Below are positions 40,608 through 49,375 of a DNA stretch of 64,000 nt, in pieces. Each line of letters begins with the position of its first letter. Position 1 is the first letter of the stretch. Below the pieces are notes generated by a model. The model was not told where the DNA came from and searched no databases. It saw only the letters and a program-made list of their open reading frames with translations. Made by a program: the position numbers and the translations under genes. The stretch lies in NCBI RefSeq assembly GCF_900107755.1, contig NZ_FNQR01000003.1, positions 294,283 to 358,282 on the forward strand, written 5' to 3'. Source of the DNA: Thalassobacillus cyri (GTDB lineage Bacteria; Bacillota; Bacilli; Bacillales; Halobacillaceae).

Positions 40608-41132
40608 TTAGCCCGTCCATTCGTGCTCAAGGATACTCATCTCCCACAGGCTCCAGTATTCATCCCCGACTTTCCTGTAGTCACGAAGCAGCCCTTCTTT
40701 TTTGAAGCCTGCCTTTTCATAACAAGAAATTGCTGAAGCATTGAAGTCGAACACACCTAAACTAACACGGTGCATCCCTAAATCATCGAATGCGAATTTC
40801 ACAACTCTTTTAATCATTTCTTGGCAGATTCCCTGCCCTCTATAATTCTCATCGGCTACCAAAACTCTGCCAATTCTTGCTGAACGATTATCTCTATCTA
40901 TACTTGCCAAGGAAATGTGACCAATCACGGCACCTGTTTCTGTATGTACGACTTTGTAGATGAATTTTTCTGCCTGGTCATGATTGGCCCCTGAAATGTA
41001 TTCTGTCAACTGGTGCTCATCTAATGGAAAATGCAAAGAAGGGCCGGCCCACTGCATCATGAACTCTTTTGAATCTATCCACCGAATTAGTTGTTCAAAA
41101 TCATCCTGCGTAAAATACTGAAGTTCAATCAA
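40608..41132 (-). CDS. GNAT acetyltransferase
   Basis: A 174-residue acetyltransferase with RIGRVLVADENYRGQGICQEM (acetyl-CoA loop) and the RimJ/RimL-like NASAISCYEKAGFKKEGLLRD. TTG 41132 lies nine bases after GAGAGG and gives MIELQYFTQDDFEQL; ATG 41153 has no ribosome binding site. The start overlaps the end of the upstream lipoprotein gene by eight bases, so the pair is coupled. Confidence 0.85.
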   Translation of the reverse strand: MIELQYFTQDDFEQLIRWIDSKEFMMQWAGPSLHFPLDEHQLTEYISGANHDQAEKFIYKVVHTETGAVIGHISLASIDRDNRSARIGRVLVADENYRGQGICQEMIKRVVKFAFDDLGMHRVSLGVFDFNASAISCYEKAGFKKEGLLRDYRKVGDEYWSLWEMSILEHEWTG

Positions 41133-41607
41133 AACTATCGGCCTCTCTCTCATATAGTAATATTCTTTCTTTTAAATCCTTTTTTTCTTGACTTTCCCGC
41201 CAAATAATAGTTGCATATATCTGATCGATATCTTCCTTTTTGATAACTTCATCGCTGTCCATTTTAATTCCTTCTATCGTACCAATTTGGTGATTGACAA
41301 TATTCATATCGCTGCCCGATACGGAATAACTTTGAATTCTTTTATCCTTTCCATGCGTTACAACCTGAATTCTCATAGATAAGTAATCAGAAACATATTC
41401 CTCTATGTTTTTCATTGCCAACTTGCCATTTCCAGACTTATACCGTTTCTCGTCATATTGGAGCTCATAACCTTCTATTTCCCAATGTTCACTTTCACCA
41501 CTCAAGACCAAATGAAATTGGTATGGTTGTGCGTCCTCCCTACTATCACTACATCCAACCAGCAAAAAAATAAGCATAAACAGATACAAGCTCTGATTCG
41601 ACTTCAT
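41125..41607 (-). CDS. Lipoprotein, unknown function
   Basis: A 160-residue protein with lipobox FLLVGC (Cys19). The body is charged, with a beta-strand pattern such as WEIEGYELQYDEKRYKSGNG. No family is recognised. The downstream acetyltransferase gene overlaps its last codons. Confidence 0.68.
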   Translation of the reverse strand: MKSNQSLYLFMLIFLLVGCSDSREDAQPYQFHLVLSGESEHWEIEGYELQYDEKRYKSGNGKLAMKNIEEYVSDYLSMRIQVVTHGKDKRIQSYSVSGSDMNIVNHQIGTIEGIKMDSDEVIKKEDIDQIYATIIWRESQEKKDLKERILLYEREADSFD

Positions 41608-41710
41608 AGAATTCCCACCCCGTTTTCAACAAAATCGCCATATTACCGACTATATTAATTATTTCCCGCGCAATAATTTTCAATTTCGAGTGAATGATCT
41701 CTATTTCCCA

Positions 41711-42484
41711 TCATATTTTGACGGCTTTTGTAGCGATAAAGGTTTTGATGTAGTTATCAATCAGGCGTTTTCCACCGAAATCATCTTCATAAAAACCAGT
41801 GATTACATATCCAGCATCGATTTGGCCTTGAATTTGTTCTTCCAATGTGTGACCAAATTCGACCGTCCGGTTATTTTCCACATGACACTGTAGTTCTTCT
41901 TCCGAAATTGAGGTAAGACCTGAAAACGGAATCGAGTGTTTCACATCGAGGATGCCTTTTTCTTCCTGGTCATCATCAAACAGGTACAAAAGTGGATTAG
42001 TGAAACCGGCTATAAGCGTGCCGCCATTCTTTAAAACTCTATAAGTCTCTTTCCATACAGGCAATATACTTTCTACAAATACATTTGAAACCGGATGGAC
42101 GATGAGATCAAACGAACCATCCTCAAAGAAATACAAGTCAGACATATCGCCTTGTATCGCATCTAGATATAACCCTCCCCTTTCAGCCACAAACCTGTCT
42201 TGTTCCAATTGCATATCGGATATATCGACTACCGATACATCTGCTCCAGCAGCTGCTAACACAGGGGCTTGCTGCCCTCCCCCGGAAGCTAAACAAAGAA
42301 CTTTGATCCCTTTTAAAGAGGATGGAAACCATGATCTTGGCACTGGTCTTTCAGTGGTGACTGTTATTTCCCACTCCCCTGCTTTCGCTTTTTCAATTGT
42401 TTCACTGCTTACCGGTTTTGTGTAGACGACTCCATCTTCCACTTTTTTATCCCAAGCTTTTTGATTATGTTTTACTAGTTTCAT
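41711..42484 (-). CDS. Class I SAM-dependent methyltransferase
   Basis: A 257-residue methyltransferase with SAM-binding motif I VLCLASGGGQQAPVLAAAGA, motif II acidic VVDIS and post-motif FDLIVHPVSNVF. Similar Bacillaceae proteins are uncharacterised. ATG 42484 follows AAGGGAGAAGA. It is divergent from the YlmA-like ATPase. Confidence 0.87.
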   Translation of the reverse strand: MKLVKHNQKAWDKKVEDGVVYTKPVSSETIEKAKAGEWEITVTTERPVPRSWFPSSLKGIKVLCLASGGGQQAPVLAAAGADVSVVDISDMQLEQDRFVAERGGLYLDAIQGDMSDLYFFEDGSFDLIVHPVSNVFVESILPVWKETYRVLKNGGTLIAGFTNPLLYLFDDDQEEKGILDVKHSIPFSGLTSISEEELQCHVENNRTVEFGHTLEEQIQGQIDAGYVITGFYEDDFGGKRLIDNYIKTFIATKAVKI

Positions 42485-42642
42485 ATCCGTCTTCTCCCTT
42501 TTCAATTAAAACTATTCCACTTAATACTTTAGCATATAACACTAATAATTTTTCCATTAATATCCTTATTCCTCATGAAAAAGGTTTTTCCCATCCTTTC
42601 GAGAATGTGTTACCTTAACAAAAACGACTAGGAGGTGCAGGC

Positions 42643-43473
42643 ATGAGCGAACAAATTATTTCGCTGAAAGGAATTGAATGGAAGCAGAAGGATAAAACCA
42701 TTTTAAAAGATATTACCTGGAATGTTGAAAAAGGAGAACACTGGGCACTGCTGGGGTTGAACGGCTCAGGCAAAACCTCCCTTCTCAATATGATTATCGG
42801 CTACCAATGGCCAACCAATGGAGAAGTTACCGTATTAGACCGTCGGTTTGGCGAAACAAATATACTGGAGCTGCGTAAATCTATCGGCTGGGTCAGCACT
42901 TCACTGGATGAACGCTTCAAGCATCATGGCGGGGAAACTGCCAGCGAGGTGGTGTTGAGCGGAAAACATGCCACCATCGGTATTTATGATGAAATCACAG
43001 CAGAAGATATAAACAGAGCCAACCACCTTTTACAACAATTCCGAATTGGGCATCTTGCCGGGCAGAAGTTCTCTTCCCTATCTCAGGGTGAAAAGCGGAA
43101 AACCATGATAGCACGTGCGTGGATGGCGTCACCAGAACTGTTGATTCTGGACGAGCCATGCAGCGGACTGGATATCTTATCAAGAGAAGAGCTGCTTCAG
43201 ACAATTGATCAGATGAATCATTCAGCTGACGGTCCCACCTTGATCTACGTGACTCACCATACGGAAGAAGTCATTCCATCGATTTCACATGCTCTGCTGC
43301 TTCATTCTGGACGTATAGTGGCTAGTGGAGAAAAACACAGAACGTTAACCGAGGGTAGCTTACAAGAAACTCTTGAACTTCCATTAGCTCTTGAGTGGGA
43401 TAACGGCCGCCCCTGGATTCGTGTACAATCACACAATATCAATCCATCCATTGATTTTAATAATAGTTATTGA
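42643..43473 (+). CDS. ylmA: ABC transporter ATP-binding protein (YlmA-like)
   Basis: A 276-residue cytoplasmic ATPase with Walker A GLNGSGKTS, signature LSQGEKRKT and Walker B LLILDEPCSGLD, plus the H-loop YVTHHTEE. It closely resembles B. subtilis YlmA. No permease gene is adjacent, so it may be an orphan subunit or a soluble type. AGGAGGT precedes the ATG. The -35 box of the next gene's promoter overlaps its stop codon. Confidence 0.88.
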   Translation: MSEQIISLKGIEWKQKDKTILKDITWNVEKGEHWALLGLNGSGKTSLLNMIIGYQWPTNGEVTVLDRRFGETNILELRKSIGWVSTSLDERFKHHGGETASEVVLSGKHATIGIYDEITAEDINRANHLLQQFRIGHLAGQKFSSLSQGEKRKTMIARAWMASPELLILDEPCSGLDILSREELLQTIDQMNHSADGPTLIYVTHHTEEVIPSISHALLLHSGRIVASGEKHRTLTEGSLQETLELPLALEWDNGRPWIRVQSHNINPSIDFNNSY

Positions 43474-43500
43474 CTCTCACGTTACGTGATAGCTTATAGT
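43470..43500 (+). promoter_or_regulatory. MerR-type promoter with 19-base spacer and dyad
   Basis: TTGACT (43470-43475) and TATAGT (43495-43500) are separated by 19 bases, the unusually long spacer of MerR-activated promoters. The spacer contains a perfect 6-1-6 palindrome TCACGTTACGTGA (43477-43489). Confidence 0.85.
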
Positions 43501-43524
43501 GAAAGCGATGGGAGGGATCCGAAT

Positions 43525-44256
43525 ATGAAAGTAAAAGAAGTTGCTGAACTGGTTGGTATAAGCGTGCGCACGCTGCATCATTATGATGAAATCGGGCTGT
43601 TGAAGCCAGACATGACCACAAATGCCGGCTACAGGGTCTATTCCGATGCCAACCTCGAAACGCTGCAGCAGATTCTATTTTTCAAAGAAGTTGGTTTTCC
43701 GCTTAAACGGATCAAAATGATTCTTGAGGACCCTTCCTTCGATCGGGAGGAAACGTTGGAAATGCACCAGAAAATGCTGGTGGAAAAACGCCGACGCCTG
43801 GATCAGGTGATTGATACGGTTGAAAAAACACTCCAACATTGGAAGGGAGAAATTGAAATGACTGCAGAAGATAAATTCAAAGGATTTGATTTCAGTCATA
43901 ATCCTTATGAAAAAGAAGCACGGGAATGCTGGGGAGATAGGGCAGTAGATGAGGCCAACAGGAAGGTCAATGGGATGAGCGAAGCAAAGCAGGAAGAAAT
44001 CAATGAATTGTACCGGGAACTGGCATCGATACGTCACCAGGACCCTGCTTCTAAGGAAGCTCAGGAAGCTATTGCTAAATGGTATGGCCTCTTAAATGAA
44101 ATCGGCAGCTATTCACTGGAGGCCTTCAAGGGATTGGGACAGATGTATATCGCCGACGAACGTTTCACGAAAAATATAGATCAGTTCGGTGAAGCCCTGG
44201 CCCAATTCATGGCGGATGCCATGGCTGTTTATACCGATAACCGACAATCAGACTAA
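43525..44256 (+). CDS. MerR-family regulator with TipA-type effector domain
   Basis: A 243-residue regulator. The N-terminal winged helix is KVKEVAELVGISVRTLHHYD and IGLLKPD, followed by a coiled coil. The C-terminal domain (from about residue 115) is of the TipAS type (KFKGFDFSHNPYEKEARECWGD), which binds diverse drugs. ATG 43525 follows GGGAGG. The promoter just upstream has the layout that MerR proteins activate, so it is probably autoregulated. Confidence 0.92.
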   Translation: MKVKEVAELVGISVRTLHHYDEIGLLKPDMTTNAGYRVYSDANLETLQQILFFKEVGFPLKRIKMILEDPSFDREETLEMHQKMLVEKRRRLDQVIDTVEKTLQHWKGEIEMTAEDKFKGFDFSHNPYEKEARECWGDRAVDEANRKVNGMSEAKQEEINELYRELASIRHQDPASKEAQEAIAKWYGLLNEIGSYSLEAFKGLGQMYIADERFTKNIDQFGEALAQFMADAMAVYTDNRQSD

Positions 44257-44266
44257 TCATTCCATA

Positions 44267-44318
44267 ATATGGAGGCCCCGGGGTATTAGTGAAACACCCC
44301 AGGACCTCCATATTTTTT
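44267..44318. terminator. Bidirectional terminator between the MerR gene and purU
   Basis: An outer stem AATATGGAGG/CCTCCATATT with an inner CCCCGGGGT...ACCCC element between convergent genes, followed by TTTTTT on the plus strand. Confidence 0.88.
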
Positions 44319-44322
44319 ATCA

Positions 44323-45225
44323 TTAATTGAATACGATTGTTTTGTTTTTATGCACAAGGATGCGATCTTCCAAATCCCATTTCACACCACGGGCAAGTAC
44401 ACTACGTTCGACTTTACGGCCGATTTTTTTCATATCTTCTGCATGGTCACGATGGTCGACACGCATGATATCCTGCTCAATGATCGGCCCTTCATCCAGA
44501 TCATTAGTGACATAATGGGAGGTCGCACCAATCAGTTTTACTCCTCGTTCATAAGCACGCCCATAAGGATTCGCCCCAACGAATGCCGGCAGGAACGAGT
44601 GGTGGATATTGATGATCCGTGATGGATAAGCGGCTACGAAATCAGGTGTCAGGATTTGCATATAACGAGCCAAAACGATTTGGTCAACGTTATATTCTTC
44701 CAGCAGCTCCAACTGTTTCGCCTCTGCTTCCTTGCGAATATCTTTATTGGCTGGGATATGATGAAACGGGATGCCAAATGATTCTACCAATTCCCTTGCA
44801 TCCTCATGATTGCTGACAACAAGGGCAATATCAGTTACTAACTCGCCGCTATGCCATTCCCATAAAAGCTCACGCAGGCAATGCAGCTGTTTGGAGACAA
44901 AAATTGCCGTTCTCCTCAGTTCATAAACGAATTTTATATCCCACTTCATGTTGAAGTTTTCGGCAACAGCCCGAAACTTACTCTTCATTTCTTCTTCTTT
45001 CCCCTGTAATCCAGGACAATCGAATTCAATCCGCAAGAAAAATGTGCCCTCATAAGCATCGGTCGTATACTGGCTGGACTCCATGATGTTGGCTCCGTTT
45101 TGAAAAAGGAAATTAGAAACAGCCCCGACAATCCCCGGCTGGTCTGGACAACAGATCAGTAGTCGTCCCTTATCTTTATTCGCTTCTTGAAAATTGTGTA
45201 GGTGTTGGTGTGTAGTTTCAGGCAT
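44323..45225 (-). CDS. purU: Formyltetrahydrofolate deformylase PurU
   Basis: Hydrolyses 10-formyl-THF to formate and THF, balancing one-carbon pools. The 300-residue protein has an N-terminal ACT domain (LLICCPDQPGIVGAVSNFLF) and a C-terminal formyl-transferase-type domain with IINIHHSFLPAFVGANPY and the catalytic aspartate region TNDLDEGPIIEQD. AAAGGAG is six bases before ATG 45225. Confidence 0.96.
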   Translation of the reverse strand: MPETTHQHLHNFQEANKDKGRLLICCPDQPGIVGAVSNFLFQNGANIMESSQYTTDAYEGTFFLRIEFDCPGLQGKEEEMKSKFRAVAENFNMKWDIKFVYELRRTAIFVSKQLHCLRELLWEWHSGELVTDIALVVSNHEDARELVESFGIPFHHIPANKDIRKEAEAKQLELLEEYNVDQIVLARYMQILTPDFVAAYPSRIINIHHSFLPAFVGANPYGRAYERGVKLIGATSHYVTNDLDEGPIIEQDIMRVDHRDHAEDMKKIGRKVERSVLARGVKWDLEDRILVHKNKTIVFN

Positions 45226-45314
45226 AGTAATCTCCTTTGCATGTATTAAAAGTTAGTTTAGCCTTTAGCTTTTCGCTTTATCCTATAACAAAATAGCAGC
45301 TGACAGCAAATCAA

Positions 45315-45339
45315 AATCCCCTCACTTGAGGAGGGGATT
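45315..45339 (-). terminator. Terminator of the YkvA-like gene
   Basis: AATCCCCTC (45315-45323) pairs with GAGGGGATT (45331-45339), followed on the minus strand by TTGATTT. It lies about 150 bases past the gene, beyond the 20-base repeats. Confidence 0.7.
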
Positions 45340-45383
45340 GATTTGACCAAGCCTGCCCCCTTTTAATGGAGGATAGGCGTGAT

Positions 45384-45478
45384 TTAAATTGCTGGGTTTC
45401 GCTTATATTAGCGACTTTCCGGATATATTTGCGAGATTAAAGGTATATTTGCTTTTATTCATTTATTTGCAACTGCCC
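45384..45478. repeat. About five copies of a degenerate 20-base repeat
   Basis: The GC of ATTNGC occurs at 45391, 45411, 45431, 45451 and 45469, i.e. three exact 20-base steps and one of 18. Units read AATTGCTGG, ATTAGCGAC, ATTTGCGAG, ATTTGCTTT and ATTTGCAAC. Motif and period match the array at 36832-36931. Confidence 0.7.
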
Positions 45479-45484
45479 AATTAA

Positions 45485-45964
45485 TTATTGAGCCTGCGAA
45501 TGATTTCCTTCTTCGTCATCACCGAAATCATTAGGAATGAATCTTTCATCAATACCAACTTTGCTGAAGTTTTTGCCGAAATACTTGATCATGCTGGCAT
45601 GGGCTTGTGCTTTAATCGGCTCATCAATGTGGGAAACAACACTGTAAATGGCATAAATGATAGCAAGGCTGTCATCTGCAAAACCGACGATAGGAATGAA
45701 GTCAGGAATAACATCGGCCGGGAAAATCAAATATCCAAGTGCCCCTGCTACCGTAAGCTTGTCTTTTTTCGGGGTTTTCGGGCTCTTGAATGTGTAATAC
45801 AAAAGAAAACTATAGTAAGCGATCTTGGAGCCGAGCAATAAGGCATAGCGACCCATTTTGGCAAAAAATTTGTTCTCAGAAAAATATTTACGCCCTGTTT
45901 TCACTGCTTTGGCGGGATTGAAATTCTTCAGTTTTTCATTATATTCTTTTTCTTTACTCATCAT
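45485..45964 (-). CDS. DUF1232 (YkvA-like) membrane protein
   Basis: A 159-residue protein with the DUF1232 core LTVAGALGYLIFPADVIPDFIPIVGFADD, broken here by a hydrophobic helix on each side. The basic N-terminus faces the cytosol. The function is unknown. AAAAGGAG lies seven bases before ATG 45964. Confidence 0.85.
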   Translation of the reverse strand: MMSKEKEYNEKLKNFNPAKAVKTGRKYFSENKFFAKMGRYALLLGSKIAYYSFLLYYTFKSPKTPKKDKLTVAGALGYLIFPADVIPDFIPIVGFADDSLAIIYAIYSVVSHIDEPIKAQAHASMIKYFGKNFSKVGIDERFIPNDFGDDEEGNHSQAQ

Positions 45965-46135
45965 CTGATTCTCCTTTTCGAAAAAAGTAGTACATTTATT
46001 TTACCTTCCCCGATTACACCGTTGTCAATCATTCTCTTCTACTAGAAAATTCGAAAAATTCACTTCTTCCCCTTGTAAAATTCATCGCTTTAGTGTAAGT
46101 TAGTGAGAACCAATTAAATACTAACTCGATTATTT

Positions 46136-46242
46136 CTTATCTAGAGAGGCAGAGGGACTGGCCCGTTGAAGCCTCAGCAACCACTGGTGATACCAGAAAG
46201 GTGCTAATTCCAGCAAGTTGTACCAACAACTTGGAAGATAAG
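46136..46242 (+). ncRNA. SAM-I (S-box) riboswitch
   Basis: P1 is formed by CTTATCT (46136-46142) and AGATAAG (46236-46242). The S-box core is conserved: GAGGCAGAGGGACTGGCCC, GAAGCCTCAGCAACC, the CACTGGTGATACCAG region and AAAGGTGCTAATTCCAGCAA. SAM binding should stabilise the aptamer and allow the terminator at 46263-46292 to form. It controls metC-yitJ-metH. Confidence 0.97.
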
Positions 46243-46262
46243 AAGAGGAACTTATCATTACA

Positions 46263-46292
46263 AAGTCTTCTTCTTATGGGAAGGCTTTTTTT
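46263..46292 (+). terminator. Riboswitch-controlled terminator
   Basis: AAGTCTTC (46263-46270) pairs with GGAAGGCTT (46279-46287), followed by seven T. Its 5' arm is also in the antiterminator: TCTTCTTAT (46269-46277) is complementary to ATAAGAAGA (46238-46246), which includes the 3' side of P1. Confidence 0.9.
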
Positions 46293-46330
46293 ATATTTAC
46301 CCATGATTTTTCAACGAGGAGGAATTATAA

Positions 46331-47512
46331 ATGACCGATCATTCGTATTCTTTTCAGACACGCGTGCTTCATGGAAATCATAAGTTCGACCCGACTACGG
46401 GCGGAGTAAGCGTGCCAATCCAGCAGGCGTCCACTTTTCATCAAGCAGACTTTGACAATCCGGGAAAATATGATTACAGCCGCTCCGGAAACCCAACAAG
46501 AGAAGCCTTGGAAGAAGAGATTGCCAGACTCGAAGGCGGCAATCAAGGGCTTGCGTTCGCCTCCGGCATGGCTGCCATTTCAACCTCGTTCATGATGTTG
46601 TCCAAAAATGACCATGTGGTCATTACAGAAGATGTTTACGGAGGCACATTCCGGCTGGTTCACGATGTCCTGCACCGGTTCGGAATCGAGCATACTTTCG
46701 TAAATATGACGGATCTGCATGCTGTTGCGACAGCCATCCAGCCGAATACTAAAGTAGTGTACATCGAAACACCAGCAAATCCTCTCTTAAACATAACCGA
46801 TATCAGCGCTGTCGCAAAGCTCGCAAAAGCGCACGGCTGCTACACTTTTGTCGATAATACATTTATGACCCCAGCCCTGCAGCGGCCACTGGAACTTGGT
46901 GCCGACCTGGTGCTGCACAGTGCCACTAAATTCATTGCGGGGCATAGTGATGTCGTGGCCGGTCTTGCAGTTACGAACCATCCGGAGATCGCCGCTCAGC
47001 TCCCATATTTGCAGAATGCGTTCGGATCGATTCTTGGCCCGCATGACTCCTGGCTCGTTTTACGCGGATTGAAGACACTGGACTGCCGGTTGAAACAGTC
47101 CACCGAATCAGCAATCAAAATTACAAAGTATCTAGCCGATCATCCATTGGTCGAAGAAGTATATCATCCAAGCCTTACTACTCACCCGGGCTATTCGACC
47201 CATAATTATCAAGCGTACGGTTCCGGTGCTGTCCTTTCGTTCCGGCTAAAAGATGAAGCGGCCGTTCGAGAATTTTCTAAACACGTAGAAATTCCGGTAT
47301 TTGCCGTAAGTCTGGGAGCTGTGGAATCCATTCTTTCCTACCCGGCGAAAATGTCCCATGCATCCATGCCTGAACAAGAAAGGCTGAAGCGGGGCATCAC
47401 CGACGGACTGCTGCGCCTATCTGTCGGTCTCGAAAAAGCCGAAGATATCATCAAAGATTTTGACCATGCATTGCAGCAAACCACCAAGCTGGAAGTCGAA
47501 CTAGGAGGATAA
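46331..47512 (+). CDS. metC: Cystathionine beta-lyase (Cys/Met metabolism PLP enzyme)
   Basis: A 393-residue PLP enzyme that probably converts cystathionine to homocysteine. The family blocks are [23 protein letters not shown], and the PLP lysine in [17 protein letters not shown] (Lys200). [24 protein letters not shown] is typical of the MetC type. The alternative is the cystathionine gamma-synthase/acylhomoserine thiolyase MetI. GAGGAGG precedes the ATG, and yitJ follows after three bases, behind one S-box riboswitch. Confidence 0.9.
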   Translation: MTDHSYSFQTRVLHGNHKFDPTTGGVSVPIQQASTFHQADFDNPGKYDYSRSGNPTREALEEEIARLEGGNQGLAFASGMAAISTSFMMLSKNDHVVITEDVYGGTFRLVHDVLHRFGIEHTFVNMTDLHAVATAIQPNTKVVYIETPANPLLNITDISAVAKLAKAHGCYTFVDNTFMTPALQRPLELGADLVLHSATKFIAGHSDVVAGLAVTNHPEIAAQLPYLQNAFGSILGPHDSWLVLRGLKTLDCRLKQSTESAIKITKYLADHPLVEEVYHPSLTTHPGYSTHNYQAYGSGAVLSFRLKDEAAVREFSKHVEIPVFAVSLGAVESILSYPAKMSHASMPEQERLKRGITDGLLRLSVGLEKAEDIIKDFDHALQQTTKLEVELGG

Positions 47513-47515
47513 CGA

Positions 47516-49375
47516 ATGAGATTAGATCAAGCACTTCAAGAAAAAACATTAATCGGAGACGGTGCGATGGGAACCCTCCTCTATTCTTACGGGGTCGACC
47601 GCTGTTTCGAAGAAATGAACTTATCCCATGCCAAAGAAGTACGGAATGTTCACAAAGCTTATGTCCGTGCAGGCGCAGATGTCATTCAGACAAACACGTA
47701 TGGGGCCAATTATATTAAATTATCCCGCTATGGGTTGGAAGATCACGTTAAAGCGATCAATACGGCTGCCGTCCAGCTGGCAAAAGAGGCGGCCGGTGAA
47801 GACGCCTATGTAGTAGGTACCATAGGTGGCATCCGGGATATACAAAAAGAAATCCCATCAATGGAAGAATTGAAACGCAGTTTCCGCGAGCAGCTCTATT
47901 GCCTATTGATGGAGGATATAGACGGACTGATTTTTGAAACCTTCTATGACCTGGAAGAACTGACGACGGTTTTAGAAATTGCACGACAAGAAACCGATCT
48001 TCCATTGATTACGCAAGTATCGATGCATGAGCCCGGCGTCATGCAGAATGGCATGCCGCTTATGGATGCGCTTCAACTGTTGGAACAAAAAGGTGCTGAC
48101 GTTGTCGGTGTCAACTGCCGGCTTGGGCCTTATCATATGATTCAATCATTGGAAGACGTTCCATTACCTGATAAAGCAGTGCTTTCCGCATATCCGAATG
48201 CCAGTCTGCCAGATTACGAGGATGGAAGATTGATTTATCCCACTGATCCAACTTACTTCCGAACGAGCGCGCTGGATTTATACCGCCAGGGTGCACGTCT
48301 GATCGGCGGTTGCTGCGGAACTACCCCGGAACACATTGCAGCGGTCGCAAAAGAAGTGAAAGGCAGACAGCCGATTACTGATAAAGTAGTCCCTATTAAA
48401 CATCCTTCTGTCCCGAAACAGGCGGACGCCAGTAATCGAGAGGATCACCTCCATGATATAGCAAAGGAAAGACGTTCTATTATTGTCGAGCTCGATCCGC
48501 CGAAAAAACTGAACACCGAAAAATATCTGCGCGGAGCAAAGGCATTGAAAGATGCCGGTGTCGATTCGGTCACGCTGGCGGACAATTCCCTTGCCTCTCC
48601 CCGTATCAGCAATACGGCGATGGCGACAATCATCAAGCAAGAGTACGCGATCAACCCGCTTGTCCATATCGCCTGCCGTGATCGGAACTTGATCGGCCTC
48701 CAATCTCACCTGATGGGACTGCACACGCTTGGCATCCGTGAGGTGCTTGCCGTAACCGGAGACCCTACGAAAATCGGGGACTTTCCCGGGGCTACCTCGG
48801 TGTATGACTTATCGTCATTCGATCTGATTCACTACATCAAGCAGCTTAACGAAGGCATCTCCTTTTCTGGTAAATCTTTAGGGGAAAAAACTGATTTTTC
48901 GGTTGCTGCTGCGTTCAATCCGAATGTACGTAACCTGAACCGGGCTGTCGGCCGCTTAGAGAAAAAGATTTCTTATGGCGCCGACTATTTCATCAGCCAG
49001 CCGGTGTACTGTGAAAAACAGATGGTGGAAGTCTATGAAGCTACGAAACACCTCACAACACCTATCTATATTGGCATCATGCCGCTGACTAGTTCACGGA
49101 ACGCGGAATTTTTACATCATGAAGTTCCAGGTATCAAGCTTTCACAAGAAATCCGGGAAAGCATGGAAAAGCACAGCCACGATAAAGAACTTTCCCAGGC
49201 AGAAGGGATCGCGATTGCCAAATCGTTGATTGACGCTGCGCTTGATTTATTTAATGGCATCTATCTGATCACTCCTTTTCTACGTTATGAAATGACGGTA
49301 GAATTGACGGAATACATCAAACAACAAACTGAAAAGCAGGAAAGGAAGATTTCCAATGGCATCCACATCATTTAA
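47516..49375 (+). CDS. yitJ: Bifunctional homocysteine S-methyltransferase/5,10-methylene-THF reductase
   Basis: A 619-residue fusion of YitJ type. Residues 1-295 are a homocysteine methyltransferase domain with ending zinc-site [10 protein letters not shown] (near 264). Residues 320-600 are a flavin-dependent MetF-like domain ([17 protein letters not shown]...[14 protein letters not shown] pattern, here [16 protein letters not shown]). It supplies methyl-THF to MetH. GGAGG precedes the ATG. Its last 20 bases overlap metH, implying coupling. Confidence 0.94.
   Translation: MRLDQALQEKTLIGDGAMGTLLYSYGVDRCFEEMNLSHAKEVRNVHKAYVRAGADVIQTNTYGANYIKLSRYGLEDHVKAINTAAVQLAKEAAGEDAYVVGTIGGIRDIQKEIPSMEELKRSFREQLYCLLMEDIDGLIFETFYDLEELTTVLEIARQETDLPLITQVSMHEPGVMQNGMPLMDALQLLEQKGADVVGVNCRLGPYHMIQSLEDVPLPDKAVLSAYPNASLPDYEDGRLIYPTDPTYFRTSALDLYRQGARLIGGCCGTTPEHIAAVAKEVKGRQPITDKVVPIKHPSVPKQADASNREDHLHDIAKERRSIIVELDPPKKLNTEKYLRGAKALKDAGVDSVTLADNSLASPRISNTAMATIIKQEYAINPLVHIACRDRNLIGLQSHLMGLHTLGIREVLAVTGDPTKIGDFPGATSVYDLSSFDLIHYIKQLNEGISFSGKSLGEKTDFSVAAAFNPNVRNLNRAVGRLEKKISYGADYFISQPVYCEKQMVEVYEATKHLTTPIYIGIMPLTSSRNAEFLHHEVPGIKLSQEIRESMEKHSHDKELSQAEGIAIAKSLIDAALDLFNGIYLITPFLRYEMTVELTEYIKQQTEKQERKISNGIHII

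Noticed and set aside
45226..45480. Purine or THF riboswitch before purU
   Set aside because: The upstream region contains a terminator of the preceding gene and 20-base repeats, but none of the conserved aptamer cores.
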